From Lachancea kluyveri NRRL Y-12651 (lineage: Eukaryota > Ascomycota > Saccharomycetes > Saccharomycetales > Saccharomycetaceae), in the NCBI GenBank assembly GCA_000149225.2, contig CM000687.1, forward strand, positions 796,501 through 860,500: 64,000 bases of DNA, written 5' to 3'. The translations under genes were made by a program, and so were the position numbers. Below are positions 20,874 to 30,617 of this stretch, one piece after another. The first letter of the stretch is position 1; each line of letters starts with the position of its first letter. Under the pieces are notes generated by a model that was not told the DNA's origin, did no database searches, and saw nothing but the letters and a program-made list of their open reading frames with translations.

Positions 20874-23267
20874 TTACCACCATTTGTCGTACCCAAAAGT
20901 CTCCCCCTTGTTTAAATGATAAAACTTTTTGTATTGATGATCATAAGTGTTCTTCCATACACTGTTTCCCCACCAATTTACTTTACCACCTGGATACTGA
21001 ACGCATAAGAAAATTATAGTCACAGAAAGAGCAACACCGGCTTCGACACCGGACCCCATAACAAAGTTGTACTTACCAAACCAACGAGGCCACCTTTTCC
21101 TTATTTCATTTAACAAAAAGGAAGTCGCAAAAAATAAAGAGTAGTTATATGGTGTACTTGGTGGGATATTTCCTGGGCCTGTAAAAAAGACAGGACTATG
21201 GCAGTATTTCAAAAACTGGTTTGAAGGGAACTTCTTTTGCAAGAAGAATACAATGAACGGTACTACCAAACCAATTAAAAAGAACCACATCAATGGATTG
21301 TAAATCCTACCAGGAGAAAACAAGTATTGTGGCAATGACCAGATAATAGACGCATTAAAAATGGTACGTCCATTAGAGCAGATGAACCCGTCTTTTTGGG
21401 TTTTTGAACAAATACCATCGATGTTATGTCTCATCCATTCTTGAATCCCAACATTGACCAAGCCGGAAATTAATGAAGCGTAAATTTGGACAGCAAATAT
21501 CAAGCGTGGTGAAACTTTCATATACAGCGCCAGTTTCAAATCACGGCTTAAATCTAGACCATGTCTCATCACAATGAACCCATATAGCTTGAATAAAACA
21601 TTGGCCATAGGCTTCAGTGGTAGCATATAACCACAAACCAATTCGGTAATGATATTTAAACCAACATGCTGGTTGGTCATCGCCTCCAAGATTCCCTGTG
21701 GGACAATGTTGGCAAACGAAATCAGTAGGGCAATGACAAATGCCCATGCCGGGAAATGTGTGTCCCATCCACATACAGTAGCAAACCCAAGCCCCAACGT
21801 CACTACCTGCAAAGCTCCGTACCACCAGTCTGGACAGTCTTTGTAGTTTTTGGAATACAGCCTCATATGGATGTCTGAACCGCCATGATTGCTGTTTCTC
21901 AACTTGGAAATAATATCTTTGCCATGGTATAGTGCACAATGGACGAAGACTGCAGTGACTGCTGCAAAATTCAAAGCATACGACAATAAATATGAGAATG
22001 GAACGTAAAGTGGAGAATAGCCCTTGTATTTTTCCAAATTGATGGAAAAATCTGGATTTAAAATTTTGGTCACGTTATAAGAGTTTTGCTGGTTATCGTA
22101 GGTAGAAGTGGAAATGATGGGCATGTACTTTGCGTACCAGGTGTTTGTAAAGTATAGAATCGGCAAAATCACAACGAAAAAGAGTAGCACCGAGGCATAA
22201 GTGTTTGCAGAGACCCAGAATGGCGTTGCAAAGACAGATCCAGTCATTGCTTGAGATATTTGTGTATAGTCGAATGTAATTGGAATAGCACCCAACCCAC
22301 TTTCGACACCGAATATAGCGTTAGCGATGAAATTGTGTCTCGTCTTTGGACCCCATAGAATGAAATTGAAATAAGATAGTCCTGTGAATAGGAAACCTGG
22401 GAGCCAATACCAGACAAAGCTAAAGAGGAAAACATACAAGAAAAACTTGTAACGGGTCATGGACCAACCGTTCACAATTGTCTTATCGATTTTACCTGAA
22501 TGCAAAGCATCAAACAAAGAAACAGAGATCAAAGTCTGAGGCCAGACGCAGCTTGCAGGGTTAACTACCCAGCGTCTTGATAGCCCGGCAGCACCGTAGC
22601 CTAGCATTTGAGAAGTCCATACCAATAGGACTTGATAACCAGCACCCAGTTTCATATTGTAAAAGTTCGTTTGCGCAATCAAGATATTCATAGCATAAGC
22701 GGTAGAAGATGTCAATGCCACTGCAATAGTGACAACGGCATGCTCTTTCTTGGTAAATGGTCCTGGATTCAAATCAAAAAATGGGACCCGTTTGCATTTC
22801 CAATCTGGTAGCGTTGCAAGTATTTTCCCTATTGGATAGCAGATGACTTGTGCAACTATGAAGTTGATGCTCAAACTAGGATAGCGCAACGAAAAGAATT
22901 GGTTGACGCCAGCGAATACAATCACAAATACGGTTGTCAAAAACCAGGTTCTCCAATGATTTAGTTCAATTGTAGGATCATCCGTATTGGGGACAGTTGC
23001 ACGCACTTCTGGGTAAGGTGAGTTTGGGAGGTATGTGGGGTCACCTTCCCAAATGGCATCGTCTTGGTCTTGAAGTAAAGAGCCCTTCTCTGAAGGGTCC
23101 TCTAAGTCTATAGTTGCGCTTAATGTCTTTACAATTTGACGCTCTTGTTCAAATTCTGGATTAGGGACATAGGATACTTTACCCGTATCTAACGGTACTG
23201 TTTGTTCTAGAGAGCTAGTAGAAGTTCGTTCAAATTTTTCAAAATTTTTTTCTTGCTTATAACTCAT
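20874..23267 (-). CDS. OPT-family oligopeptide/glutathione transporter
   Basis: 797 residues; S. cerevisiae Opt1/Hgt1 is 799. A hydrophilic N-terminus of about 100 residues leads to the family box SPYPEVRATV, then about 12-14 membrane segments covering the rest. Conserved OPT motifs include SLRYPS, NPGPFTKKEH, PASCVWPQTL and LGFATVCGWDTHFP, and the protein ends FGYDKWW. OPT proteins are proton-coupled importers of glutathione and tetra/pentapeptides at the plasma membrane. Similarity is closer to OPT1 than to OPT2 as far as I can judge. The gene lies between MAE1 and NEM1, which is not its S. cerevisiae position (YJL212C), so it may be a lineage-specific copy. Confidence 0.93.
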   Translation of the reverse strand: MSYKQEKNFEKFERTSTSSLEQTVPLDTGKVSYVPNPEFEQERQIVKTLSATIDLEDPSEKGSLLQDQDDAIWEGDPTYLPNSPYPEVRATVPNTDDPTIELNHWRTWFLTTVFVIVFAGVNQFFSLRYPSLSINFIVAQVICYPIGKILATLPDWKCKRVPFFDLNPGPFTKKEHAVVTIAVALTSSTAYAMNILIAQTNFYNMKLGAGYQVLLVWTSQMLGYGAAGLSRRWVVNPASCVWPQTLISVSLFDALHSGKIDKTIVNGWSMTRYKFFLYVFLFSFVWYWLPGFLFTGLSYFNFILWGPKTRHNFIANAIFGVESGLGAIPITFDYTQISQAMTGSVFATPFWVSANTYASVLLFFVVILPILYFTNTWYAKYMPIISTSTYDNQQNSYNVTKILNPDFSINLEKYKGYSPLYVPFSYLLSYALNFAAVTAVFVHCALYHGKDIISKLRNSNHGGSDIHMRLYSKNYKDCPDWWYGALQVVTLGLGFATVCGWDTHFPAWAFVIALLISFANIVPQGILEAMTNQHVGLNIITELVCGYMLPLKPMANVLFKLYGFIVMRHGLDLSRDLKLALYMKVSPRLIFAVQIYASLISGLVNVGIQEWMRHNIDGICSKTQKDGFICSNGRTIFNASIIWSLPQYLFSPGRIYNPLMWFFLIGLVVPFIVFFLQKKFPSNQFLKYCHSPVFFTGPGNIPPSTPYNYSLFFATSFLLNEIRKRWPRWFGKYNFVMGSGVEAGVALSVTIIFLCVQYPGGKVNWWGNSVWKNTYDHQYKKFYHLNKGETFGYDKWW

Positions 23268-24051
23268 TATTCATAATACTATTATTGCTCTTTCGTTATT
23301 GAAACCACTAAACTGTTGAACGTCACTAGTTTGTGAATAATCACAGAGGGAAAAAAAAATGAGAAACAAAATGACCAGGTAGGGATCAAAATCCGTCACT
23401 TATTTTATACATCTGTTTACAGAAACTATTAGGCATCTAACAGCAAACTGGGCCATAACCAACACAACTAACGTCCACTTTCTTTCATGCTGCTTCAACT
23501 TTTGTGCAAAGTCTTCCTTTGAACGCCACACCTTGCCACATATTATTTTGTTCGAATAAACGCCGCTGCATTTCTTGGCCTCGGAAGCGGGTAGCGCCAT
23601 ATGGTGCCGCATGAGGTCACAGGTGGGACGTTTAACAAGGATACTCCCGTGACAACAAAAAGTCCTCCCTGGCAAAAAAAAAAAGTACGTAAAGTCAGCA
23701 AGACTAGGTATGGACAATACAGCTGGCTTATCATAAAGCCTCAGCAGAAGTGGTGGCTTGCTATAACTTCTGCGTTCGTGTCTTTCTGATATTCGCCAAG
23801 CCTAGTTTCTTACGATCGAAACTTTACGGTTTTGTAAACGAATTGTACGGCTTACGAAATGGGAACCATGCAGGACCGGGCTTGTTGCCTGGACGTTGAA
23901 AGTGCAATGATCATTCACCGCTTGGCAAGCTTCGCTGGTAGCTTGTCTTCAAAGCAAATGTCTATTTCGACAAAGATAAGGTTGTTACCTTACCTGTCTG
24001 CCGGGAGATGATGTAAAGTACGAATAAACTTTTATGTAGTTCTAATTGATG
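23268..24051. other. Intergenic region upstream of the OPT gene
   Basis: 784 bp with no supportable gene. It includes the promoter of the OPT gene and the 3' end of NEM1. Nothing specific is recognised. Confidence 0.5.
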
Positions 24052-25209
24052 CTAAATGTTAAATGCTTGCTCGCCACTTTTTAATGACAATACGTTCCTT
24101 ATGTCAGTGGTAAAACGTAGTGCTTCCAATAACGGCAGTAGATTCAGCAGATCAGTGTCTGTAGGATCACTTATCCAACCTTCAACTTGTATGGCGTTGT
24201 CTACATTCATCGCATAACTTATTGGGCTGTTATCGACAATTATAATTTCATTTAGCGATTTTTTGGAAATTAAAGACAAGTCTTTGATGTAGCCAACGCC
24301 ATCCCTTAGAATACAGTCCTGCCTGTACAGCCGCTGTGAAAAGGAGCCTGAAAAGGAGCTTTCTAGCCAGTCTATTACCGGGTCGGCATACTCTTTCATA
24401 GAAGCAGTAAAGACCACTAGCGTATACCACTTGGCAACTTTGCTTAGAAACAAGTCACAATATGGACGCTTATGCACGAAGTAGAGGCTGGAAATACCAC
24501 TGACAGCAAACTTGACCTCCACCATATGGCCCTGTGATGAGTTGCTAGACGAAGTGCCTCTAGACATTGAATGGATTAGCGTCTCATCCAAATCCAGTAC
24601 TAGAATTTTTTTTTTTTCATTATTCAGAACAGACTGTGGAATTAGCTTCTTGGGAAATAAAAACCGGCCCATACGGCGAGAACCTAGCGCTGTTCCTGTA
24701 CTTCCCGATCTGATACTCGAGCGTGTCGATGCCTTTATAGTCTTGACTTGTTGTGATTCCGAAATTGTCGAGAGGGATCCTTTGACGGCATCTGTTTGGA
24801 GTATAATCTCGTCCCCTGCTAGATCTTCTTCGTCTTCTTCTACGATGATGTTAATACTAGGGGTCTTCTCTTCATCCCCAGTGGAGTTGCCTTCTTCACC
24901 GTTTCTCTCATCCTCATCGTCCGCGGGGCTGTGCTCGATTAAATTTAGGGGGAACGTAATGATGTACCAAAAGAAGAGAACAGGTTTTATTATGAAAAAG
25001 TTTGGCAGAAATAAAATTATCGACCATAATAATGATAGTTTTGTGGCTTTCTTAGTTTGATTCTTGTCTTCATCGTCCTCTGGTGCGTTTTGCTCGCTTT
25101 TGCTTACCGTGCCATGTGCTTGCGCATCGGCTTGATCCTTTTTTATAGAGTTGGCTTCATCAAATTTCGGGGGTGTTACATGGTTGGTAATATACGAAAT
25201 TGCATTCAT
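24052..25209 (-). CDS. NEM1: Nem1 protein phosphatase catalytic subunit
   Basis: 385 residues (S. cerevisiae Nem1 is 446). Two hydrophobic segments (SLLWSIILFLPNFFI and PVLFFWYIITFPLNLI) lie at about residues 58-92, and an acidic linker follows. The C-terminal FCP/SCP-type HAD phosphatase domain has the catalytic motif DLDETL at Asp206/Asp208 and ends with VDNSPISYAMNVDNAIQVEGW. Nem1, with Spo7, sits in the ER/nuclear membrane and dephosphorylates the lipin Pah1, controlling triacylglycerol synthesis and nuclear shape. It corresponds to YHR004C. In S. cerevisiae GPA1 follows, but about 2 kb of non-coding DNA is found here instead. Confidence 0.95.
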   Translation of the reverse strand: MNAISYITNHVTPPKFDEANSIKKDQADAQAHGTVSKSEQNAPEDDEDKNQTKKATKLSLLWSIILFLPNFFIIKPVLFFWYIITFPLNLIEHSPADDEDERNGEEGNSTGDEEKTPSINIIVEEDEEDLAGDEIILQTDAVKGSLSTISESQQVKTIKASTRSSIRSGSTGTALGSRRMGRFLFPKKLIPQSVLNNEKKKILVLDLDETLIHSMSRGTSSSNSSQGHMVEVKFAVSGISSLYFVHKRPYCDLFLSKVAKWYTLVVFTASMKEYADPVIDWLESSFSGSFSQRLYRQDCILRDGVGYIKDLSLISKKSLNEIIIVDNSPISYAMNVDNAIQVEGWISDPTDTDLLNLLPLLEALRFTTDIRNVLSLKSGEQAFNI

Positions 25210-26064
25210 GATGAAATTGCACTTTTAAAACGGTAGCAGTTGTGCAAATTCGGCTAACTTTCCCTTTTTGTGGATTTTCTAGCTTTGTCTATCCCTCTAA
25301 CAGAAAAGTGTTGATATTTTTGTTGAGGGGTACCGTTCCTGCTAATCGCAAACCAGATACGATAGTTACCCGGATACTAAAGAAAAAGCTAATTTTGCTC
25401 TGGTGCACTACATATAACACTTACCGATACATCCCCAGATGGATATAGGATCCGGTGCGTTAGCAAACTATTTTTGATTTTAGCGTTTATGCCATGTTTT
25501 CTGCTCGAGGTTGTATGTTCTGATTGTAATGCATTATTATAGGCCTATTTATAAGATCACCAACGACGACTGTCGATTTTTAACGTCTGTTCGAGATGAG
25601 GAAGATTGGGAACTAAAGTTATCGTATTTCGCCAGTAGCGAAATGGAACTGGTGAAGAAGAAAAAAAAAAGAGCAATTTCGAAACATTCATTGTAAAATG
25701 TTTTCAGAAATTTAACCTCAATATTTTGGGGAGAATATAATGTTGGAAGGATTACTAGCTTTCTCCCATTATACCTCAATCTTTGTAATGCCTAGTATCA
25801 GTGCTTCGGTCACAATATATTTATTCTAGGCGAAACGTTTTCTTTTTTTTTTTTTTAACCGAAGGAGCATTTTGCTACCAACTGTGAACCATTTGTTCTG
25901 TGCAAAATTAACCAGTCCCATCAATCGCATGCCCTTAGATTTTGGCTAATCAAGCTTGTCTGTCTGAAAGAAAAAAAAGGCCAAAGCCAAGGCGAATACG
26001 TGAAGGACCACAGTTCGAGTTTGAGCAGCGACATTTGAGAGGTAATAGAAAATACAGGTGTTCA

Positions 26065-26102
26065 AAGCTAGCTTGATCCGATGTTTAAAGTCAAGCTAGC
26101 TT
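26065..26102. repeat. Perfect inverted repeat (12-bp arms, 14-nt loop)
   Basis: Left arm AAGCTAGCTTGA at 26065-26076 and right arm TCAAGCTAGCTT at 26091-26102 are exact reverse complements with a 14-nt spacer. Each arm also contains the 10-bp palindrome AAGCTAGCTT. It could form a hairpin or be a dyad protein-binding site. Confidence 0.85.
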
Positions 26103-26919
26103 CGCATTAATGACGTACAATTGTCTCGTCAGCTTTAACATTTTGTCATTAAAAGAAGATATACGCGTATATTCATTTACAAATACTGTGACGTTCTGTG
26201 GGTTACAACTTCTACCAAATTCCCACCTATTCAAAGGCTCAAACCTTATCTGGCTTCCGAATACTACCGTTGTGGGTACGATAAAGTAGGATTTTCACTA
26301 GTGAAGATGTCTGGATGTTTAGGAAAGACGTCTGACAATCCTTACTCGCAACGTTAAAGGTAGTGCAGAGCTTCATATTAGTTCGGTACCGGGTAAAAAT
26401 ATAAAGTTACGTTAGTCTCTGCTTTTCAAAGAGAAAAAAAAATAACAAAAAAATAACAAAAAAAAATACCTGCTCCAAGGTATATCAATAAGGTTACGTG
26501 AACCAGAGATTGTATATGAGCGAGGTGAACAAATGGGGTCGAAAGTGCTGGGATCCATAACCAGCGAGGATTAGAGCGTGCACATGTGAGGCTATGGCAA
26601 CCGTTTTCGGGACGCTGATCATAGTAGCCATAGTACCATTTTCACAGAACGGTATGCTAGAGTTTCTCCAACGAGGGGCCAGGAGGAACACAAATCGACG
26701 ATTTGTATTGCCGAAGGCTGACCAAAATACCTTGTATAGGAACGCCGGCATGCCTTACGATACGGGGACCGTGTGTAAGCGGCAGTACAGGAGATGAGTC
26801 AAGGGTTTGGGCCGGTTGTGCACCAAAAACGGGGAAGTTGGCCTTTAAAAACTTGATAGGACTAACTGAAGGACGTGGTTATTAAAGATCAGTGTGGTCG
26901 GTAACGCACAGAAAAGACC

Positions 26920-26943
26920 AAAAAAAAAAAAAAAAAAAAAAAA
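26920..26943. repeat. Poly(dA) tract
   Basis: 24 consecutive A followed by another A-run, downstream of the zinc-finger gene. Confidence 0.9.
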
Positions 26944-27210
26944 GGCAAAAAAAAAAACAGGCTTGATCTTGAATAGTGGACTCTAATAAGATTTAATATT
27001 ACACGAACTTTTACGGAATGTAACGTTACGTACACGCTCATCGAGTTCCCAAACTCTATCTCATGTGAACGTGAATCAAAATGGACCAAGCTTACAGCCT
27101 TTGTATTTCTATTTTTGTTTCCTGATGTTTGTTTGTTTGCGCCAAAGTTTAAAATGCTCATTATCTCTTGATAATTTTTTGTTGGTTCGAGAAGCATGCT
27201 AGTGTGATCT

Positions 27211-28029
27211 CTACCTTTTGGCCCCTCCCCTTTTCTCATGCAGTCTGTAATGTCTCATCATATTACTTTTAACGTTAAATGTCTTTTCACAACTAGGCCA
27301 TACACATTTAAAGGGCCTATCACCTGTATGAACCAATGCATGTGCTTGCAACGAGCTGGACCTGGAGAACACTTTGCCACACTTCAAACATTGGTTTTTG
27401 GGTACACCAAACGAGTTGTACTGTATCTCATGCGCGCCCCTTGAGGAGGAAGAGGAAGAGGAGTGAGATGTCAGGGGAGAATTAAAGGATGGAGAAGAGT
27501 AACGGCGGTTGTTTTCAAAAGCCTGTAGATCAGGAATAGCCTGAGTATCGATGTCGTTATTCATCGAAGAGGTAGGATACGAGTATGATCCATCCGTGGA
27601 TAAATGTGCACTGTTCGGCAGCACTTGACACGAATTCGTCATGGTTGGTGAATCTGCAGAGTAAATAAGATGGGGGGGAGGAGGAGGAAGAGGAGCGAGA
27701 GAAAGGTTTAAGTGTGCGGTGTGTTCGTGAACACCATCTCTCGGTTCTTTTCGCTGATGACTGGACGATATTTCTTGAGGATGCTGGGTCACGGGAGCTG
27801 GCAATGAAGAAGTAGGAGGTTTTACGGAATGTTGGTATTGCGGCACATTCTGATTGTAGGGAGGCATCATCATCGGATAATTTGAAAGTGGAATAACGTT
27901 AACCGATTCTGTGTATGGGAAGCTATTCATGTTGTTCACATGCAATGACGAAGAAGAGTTTCGAGCTGTGGGTACAGAGTGGGGGATAGGAAGAGGAGTC
28001 TGATGTTGATGAGGGTTATGGTATTGATA

Positions 28030-28074
<45 letters not shown>

Positions 28075-28162
28075 CTGCTGCTGTTGCCATTGCTTCTGCT
28101 GTTGCTGTTGCTGTTGCTGCCATTGCTTCTGCTGTTGCTGTTGCCATTGCTTCTGCTGCTTC

Positions 28163-28197
<35 letters not shown>

Positions 28198-28536
28198 TTG
28201 CCATTGCTTCTGCTGTTGCTGTTGCTGTTGCTGCTGCTTCTGCTGTTGCTGTTGCCATTGCTTCTGCTGCTTCTGTTGCTGCTGCTGGAGGTGGTCATAT
28301 TGTATATTATAGCCTGAAGGAAAATAGGCAGGCCAATTCTGCTGAGAATGATGATACTCTTGCTGTTGAAGAAATAGAGGATGGGGACCAGGGCGTTGGA
28401 AGTCTTTCTGTTGGACATGCAGATTGCCATCTGAGATTGCAAAAGATGGCATTAGGAAAGGTGAAACAGGGTCCCGTTTTTGCTCCATCGAGTTGCCATC
28501 ATGAGTTGTATCTGCATCCTGTTCGGGGTGGAACAT
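27211..28536 (-). CDS. Gln-rich C2H2 zinc-finger transcription factor
   Basis: 441 residues from the ATG at 28536. Residues about 80-175 are almost pure Gln with scattered Lys and Trp (repeated KQWQQQ units), then Pro/His/Ser-rich sequence. The last 60 residues carry two C2H2 fingers: CLKCGKVFSRSSSLQAHALVH and CVWPSCEKTFNVKSNMMRHYRLH. The finger pair resembles the S. cerevisiae group including CMR3 (YPR013C), YPR015C and COM2, but I cannot assign the orthologue, so no symbol is given. It is presumably a nuclear DNA-binding regulator; its targets are unknown. It lies in a gene-poor stretch, divergent from NAT4 across 1.36 kb. Confidence 0.88.
28030..28290 (-). repeat. Gln-codon repeat array with KQWQ units
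   Basis: About 260 bp of CAG/CAA codons read on the minus strand, interrupted by repeated AAG-CAA-TGG (Lys-Gln-Trp) modules. This is a higher-order tandem structure within the zinc-finger gene. Confidence 0.9.
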
Positions 28537-29894
28537 CAGAAACGACAAAGGTCGAGCGAGAAAAGACCAGGAGACGCAAGGAGATCCACAAAAGTAAGAA
28601 TGAAAATAGGTGTGTATGTAGAAAACTAAGGCTTCTGATGATATATCTCACCTTTTTTTCGAATTTTTTTTTTTTTTTGTTGTATGAGAAAACTCGTGTG
28701 AGTGAGGGAGCAACAAGTACGAATCGCAGACACGAGCTGCGACAATGGATAAAGTTGCAAATTGAAACGTTAGTTAAAACGTAGATCTGTAGCCGAGAGG
28801 CGTAAAAGTACGGTTGAGATATGTATCGAAGTCTGATCTGCTTTTAAGATCTGGTTAGCTGTCTATATACCATTTGAATCAATTCCATGATGTAGTCCAT
28901 CACAAAGCGTAATCATTATGACATAAAGCAGCGACAGCTCATCAACGAGCAGCACGGGAACCATATATGTTCAATAGGGAGAGCCGTTGCGCGTGCTTGG
29001 TTCTATTTTTACGTGTGCTCAGAACATTCCGCAGGAAATGTCTCGTGTCAGTCGCTTTTCGCCTCGCGCAAAGTTTCAAGCATTACGACAGGTTTATCGC
29101 ACAGAAAAGGACGTGTCGATATGTCCTGGCGTTAACCTTATACTATTGGACAAGGTACCCAAGCAGGAGCAAATTATGTATTTTTCGAGTGATAGGAGAC
29201 CTGCGCGCACCCACAAGAACCTTGATAATATATCAGCGATGATCATGAGCCATAAACTAGACAATAGAACGAGACGGTCAGCACTTGGTAACATCAACAT
29301 CTTCATTTTTACCAGTCACGAGACGTGGCTCTGATCATGAGGTCCTTGTTCAAGATTTTCGCATGATTAGCGGTGACACCACCAGGTACATGAAATATGA
29401 TTGTTATTCGTCAATAGGGATGTTCCACAGTGCCTTTGAATCGCGTGGAAGCTTGGTCTGGGCCAGTTAACTCCTAGCTCCGCCACCTATCCGCCGCCAA
29501 TCTGTCGCCTCCGTAGGAAAGTGCCGTTTGCACTGGTAACTTGCATCATAGATGACGAGACACAGAGACTAACAGAGGCATCGCCCCTGCGTAGATCACA
29601 GGCGGTTCTAAATAGGGTTCGAGAACTTTTCGGTACTTGTTACCGACTAAACAATGTTGGCCGATCATTCTCAAAAAAAGAAAGAAGCGGAAGGATCTCA
29701 AAGCCAAATATATTGTTGTTTGTTATCCCTGGGTACTAGTTCTACCCGTACGTTGTTAGAATATTTGTTTACCTTGTTGCGGGAAGTTGAGCGCGAAGAA
29801 TTACAGAGGAGAACGACGAAACACACAGGTAAAAGGAGAGGAAGAAGACGAAGGCGTAAAAGAAAAAGAAAAAGAAAAAGACTACAAAGAACAA
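28537..29894. promoter_or_regulatory. Divergent region zinc-finger gene/NAT4
   Basis: 1.36 kb. It contains a T-run near 28662-28678, a patch rich in CCGCC near 29480-29515 (including GCCGCC, the Ume6-site core), and an AAAAAG repeat near 29860-29881. An open frame from an ATG at 29654 overlaps the NAT4 start in a different frame. No other gene is supported. Confidence 0.45.
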
Positions 29895-30617
29895 ATGGTT
29901 GACTATCCAGCAAACGTATTACTACCATATGTATTGGATAGCTTTCCAACTTCAATTACCTTGAAGGATGGCTCTTTGGCAACGAGAAAAGTTCTCGTTA
30001 TCGATGAACCAAGCAGCGGAATCGCTCCGTCTGGTCAAGTGTGCACATGGTCGGGAGATCGGCAATCGTCGAACTCGTTGCTAATCCAGTTCTTAAAAGT
30101 TCTTGATTTGAATCTGGGGTCCAAGTACCGTTCCGTTAGCGCCACTCTGTATGGAAACACTCGATCGTGGACAGAAAATAAGCTCGAGGAGATGCAAACG
30201 ATAGGTTTAGTATACGTTGGCTACTTTCAAGGCGTGTCACCTTTGATGTTTCTCTCTTTCCTGTTAACGGACGAACCTGATTTCTTGCCGGATCCCGTTA
30301 AAGTGGTGTACCTGTACGAAATACAACTGTTGCCAGAGGTACAGGGCCAGAGACTGGGCACGCAAATGCTTCAAGTTTACTTGAAAAATACGGTGCACAG
30401 CCTATCTCGTCTTGATCCGCTCTTGAAGGGTATAGAACTTACCGTGTTCAGCGACAATGACGCAGCACTGCACCTGTATTACTCGATCGGTATGGCGCTG
30501 GCTCCTGGTTCTCCCACCGACGAAATAGCAACAAGTCAGCGGCGTACAAGGCATTCCACAACGGACTTGCAAACTGTAAGTCGACCAGACTACTACTTGA
30601 TGTTCTTGCCAGTATAG
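29895..30617 (+). CDS. NAT4: NatD histone H4/H2A N-alpha-acetyltransferase
   Basis: 240 residues from the first in-frame ATG at 29895 (MVDYPANVLLPYV); the frame is open upstream to 29760 but has no earlier ATG. The GNAT domain covers most of the protein, with VVYLYEIQLLPEVQGQRLGTQML carrying the acetyl-CoA-binding QGQRLG loop and ELTVFSDNDAALHLYYSIGMALAPGSPTDE typical of Naa40/Nat4. It acetylates the N-terminal Ser of histones H4 and H2A. S. cerevisiae Nat4 is about 285 residues, so the N-terminus may be longer: a Lys/Arg-rich frame starting at 29654 overlaps in another phase. It precedes MOT3 as in YMR069W-YMR070W, but at a much greater distance. Confidence 0.85.
   Translation: MVDYPANVLLPYVLDSFPTSITLKDGSLATRKVLVIDEPSSGIAPSGQVCTWSGDRQSSNSLLIQFLKVLDLNLGSKYRSVSATLYGNTRSWTENKLEEMQTIGLVYVGYFQGVSPLMFLSFLLTDEPDFLPDPVKVVYLYEIQLLPEVQGQRLGTQMLQVYLKNTVHSLSRLDPLLKGIELTVFSDNDAALHLYYSIGMALAPGSPTDEIATSQRRTRHSTTDLQTVSRPDYYLMFLPV

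Larger units (their letters stand above)
25210..27210. other. 2.0-kb region without a recognisable gene
   Basis: Upstream of NEM1 and downstream of the zinc-finger gene, both on the minus strand. Short open frames (for example 26594-26797, +) have no recognisable features. A perfect 12-bp inverted repeat lies at 26065-26102 and a run of 24 A at 26920-26943. No tRNA or snRNA signature was found. GPA1, the expected neighbour of NEM1 in S. cerevisiae, is absent. Confidence 0.5.

Noticed and set aside
25741-25760. TGTTGGAA, similar to the start of yeast Ty LTRs
   Set aside because: No matching end, target-site duplication or second copy was seen, and no element-coding sequence is nearby.
26594-26797. 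67-codon frame with a hydrophobic start in the NEM1-upstream gap
   Set aside because: It is short, overlaps an antisense frame, and has no recognised family or supporting context.
27936-28442. Ser/Arg/Asn-, Ala/Thr- and Leu-rich frames over the zinc-finger Gln repeat
   Set aside because: They are shadows of the Gln-codon array; only the minus-strand frame ending in two zinc fingers makes sense.
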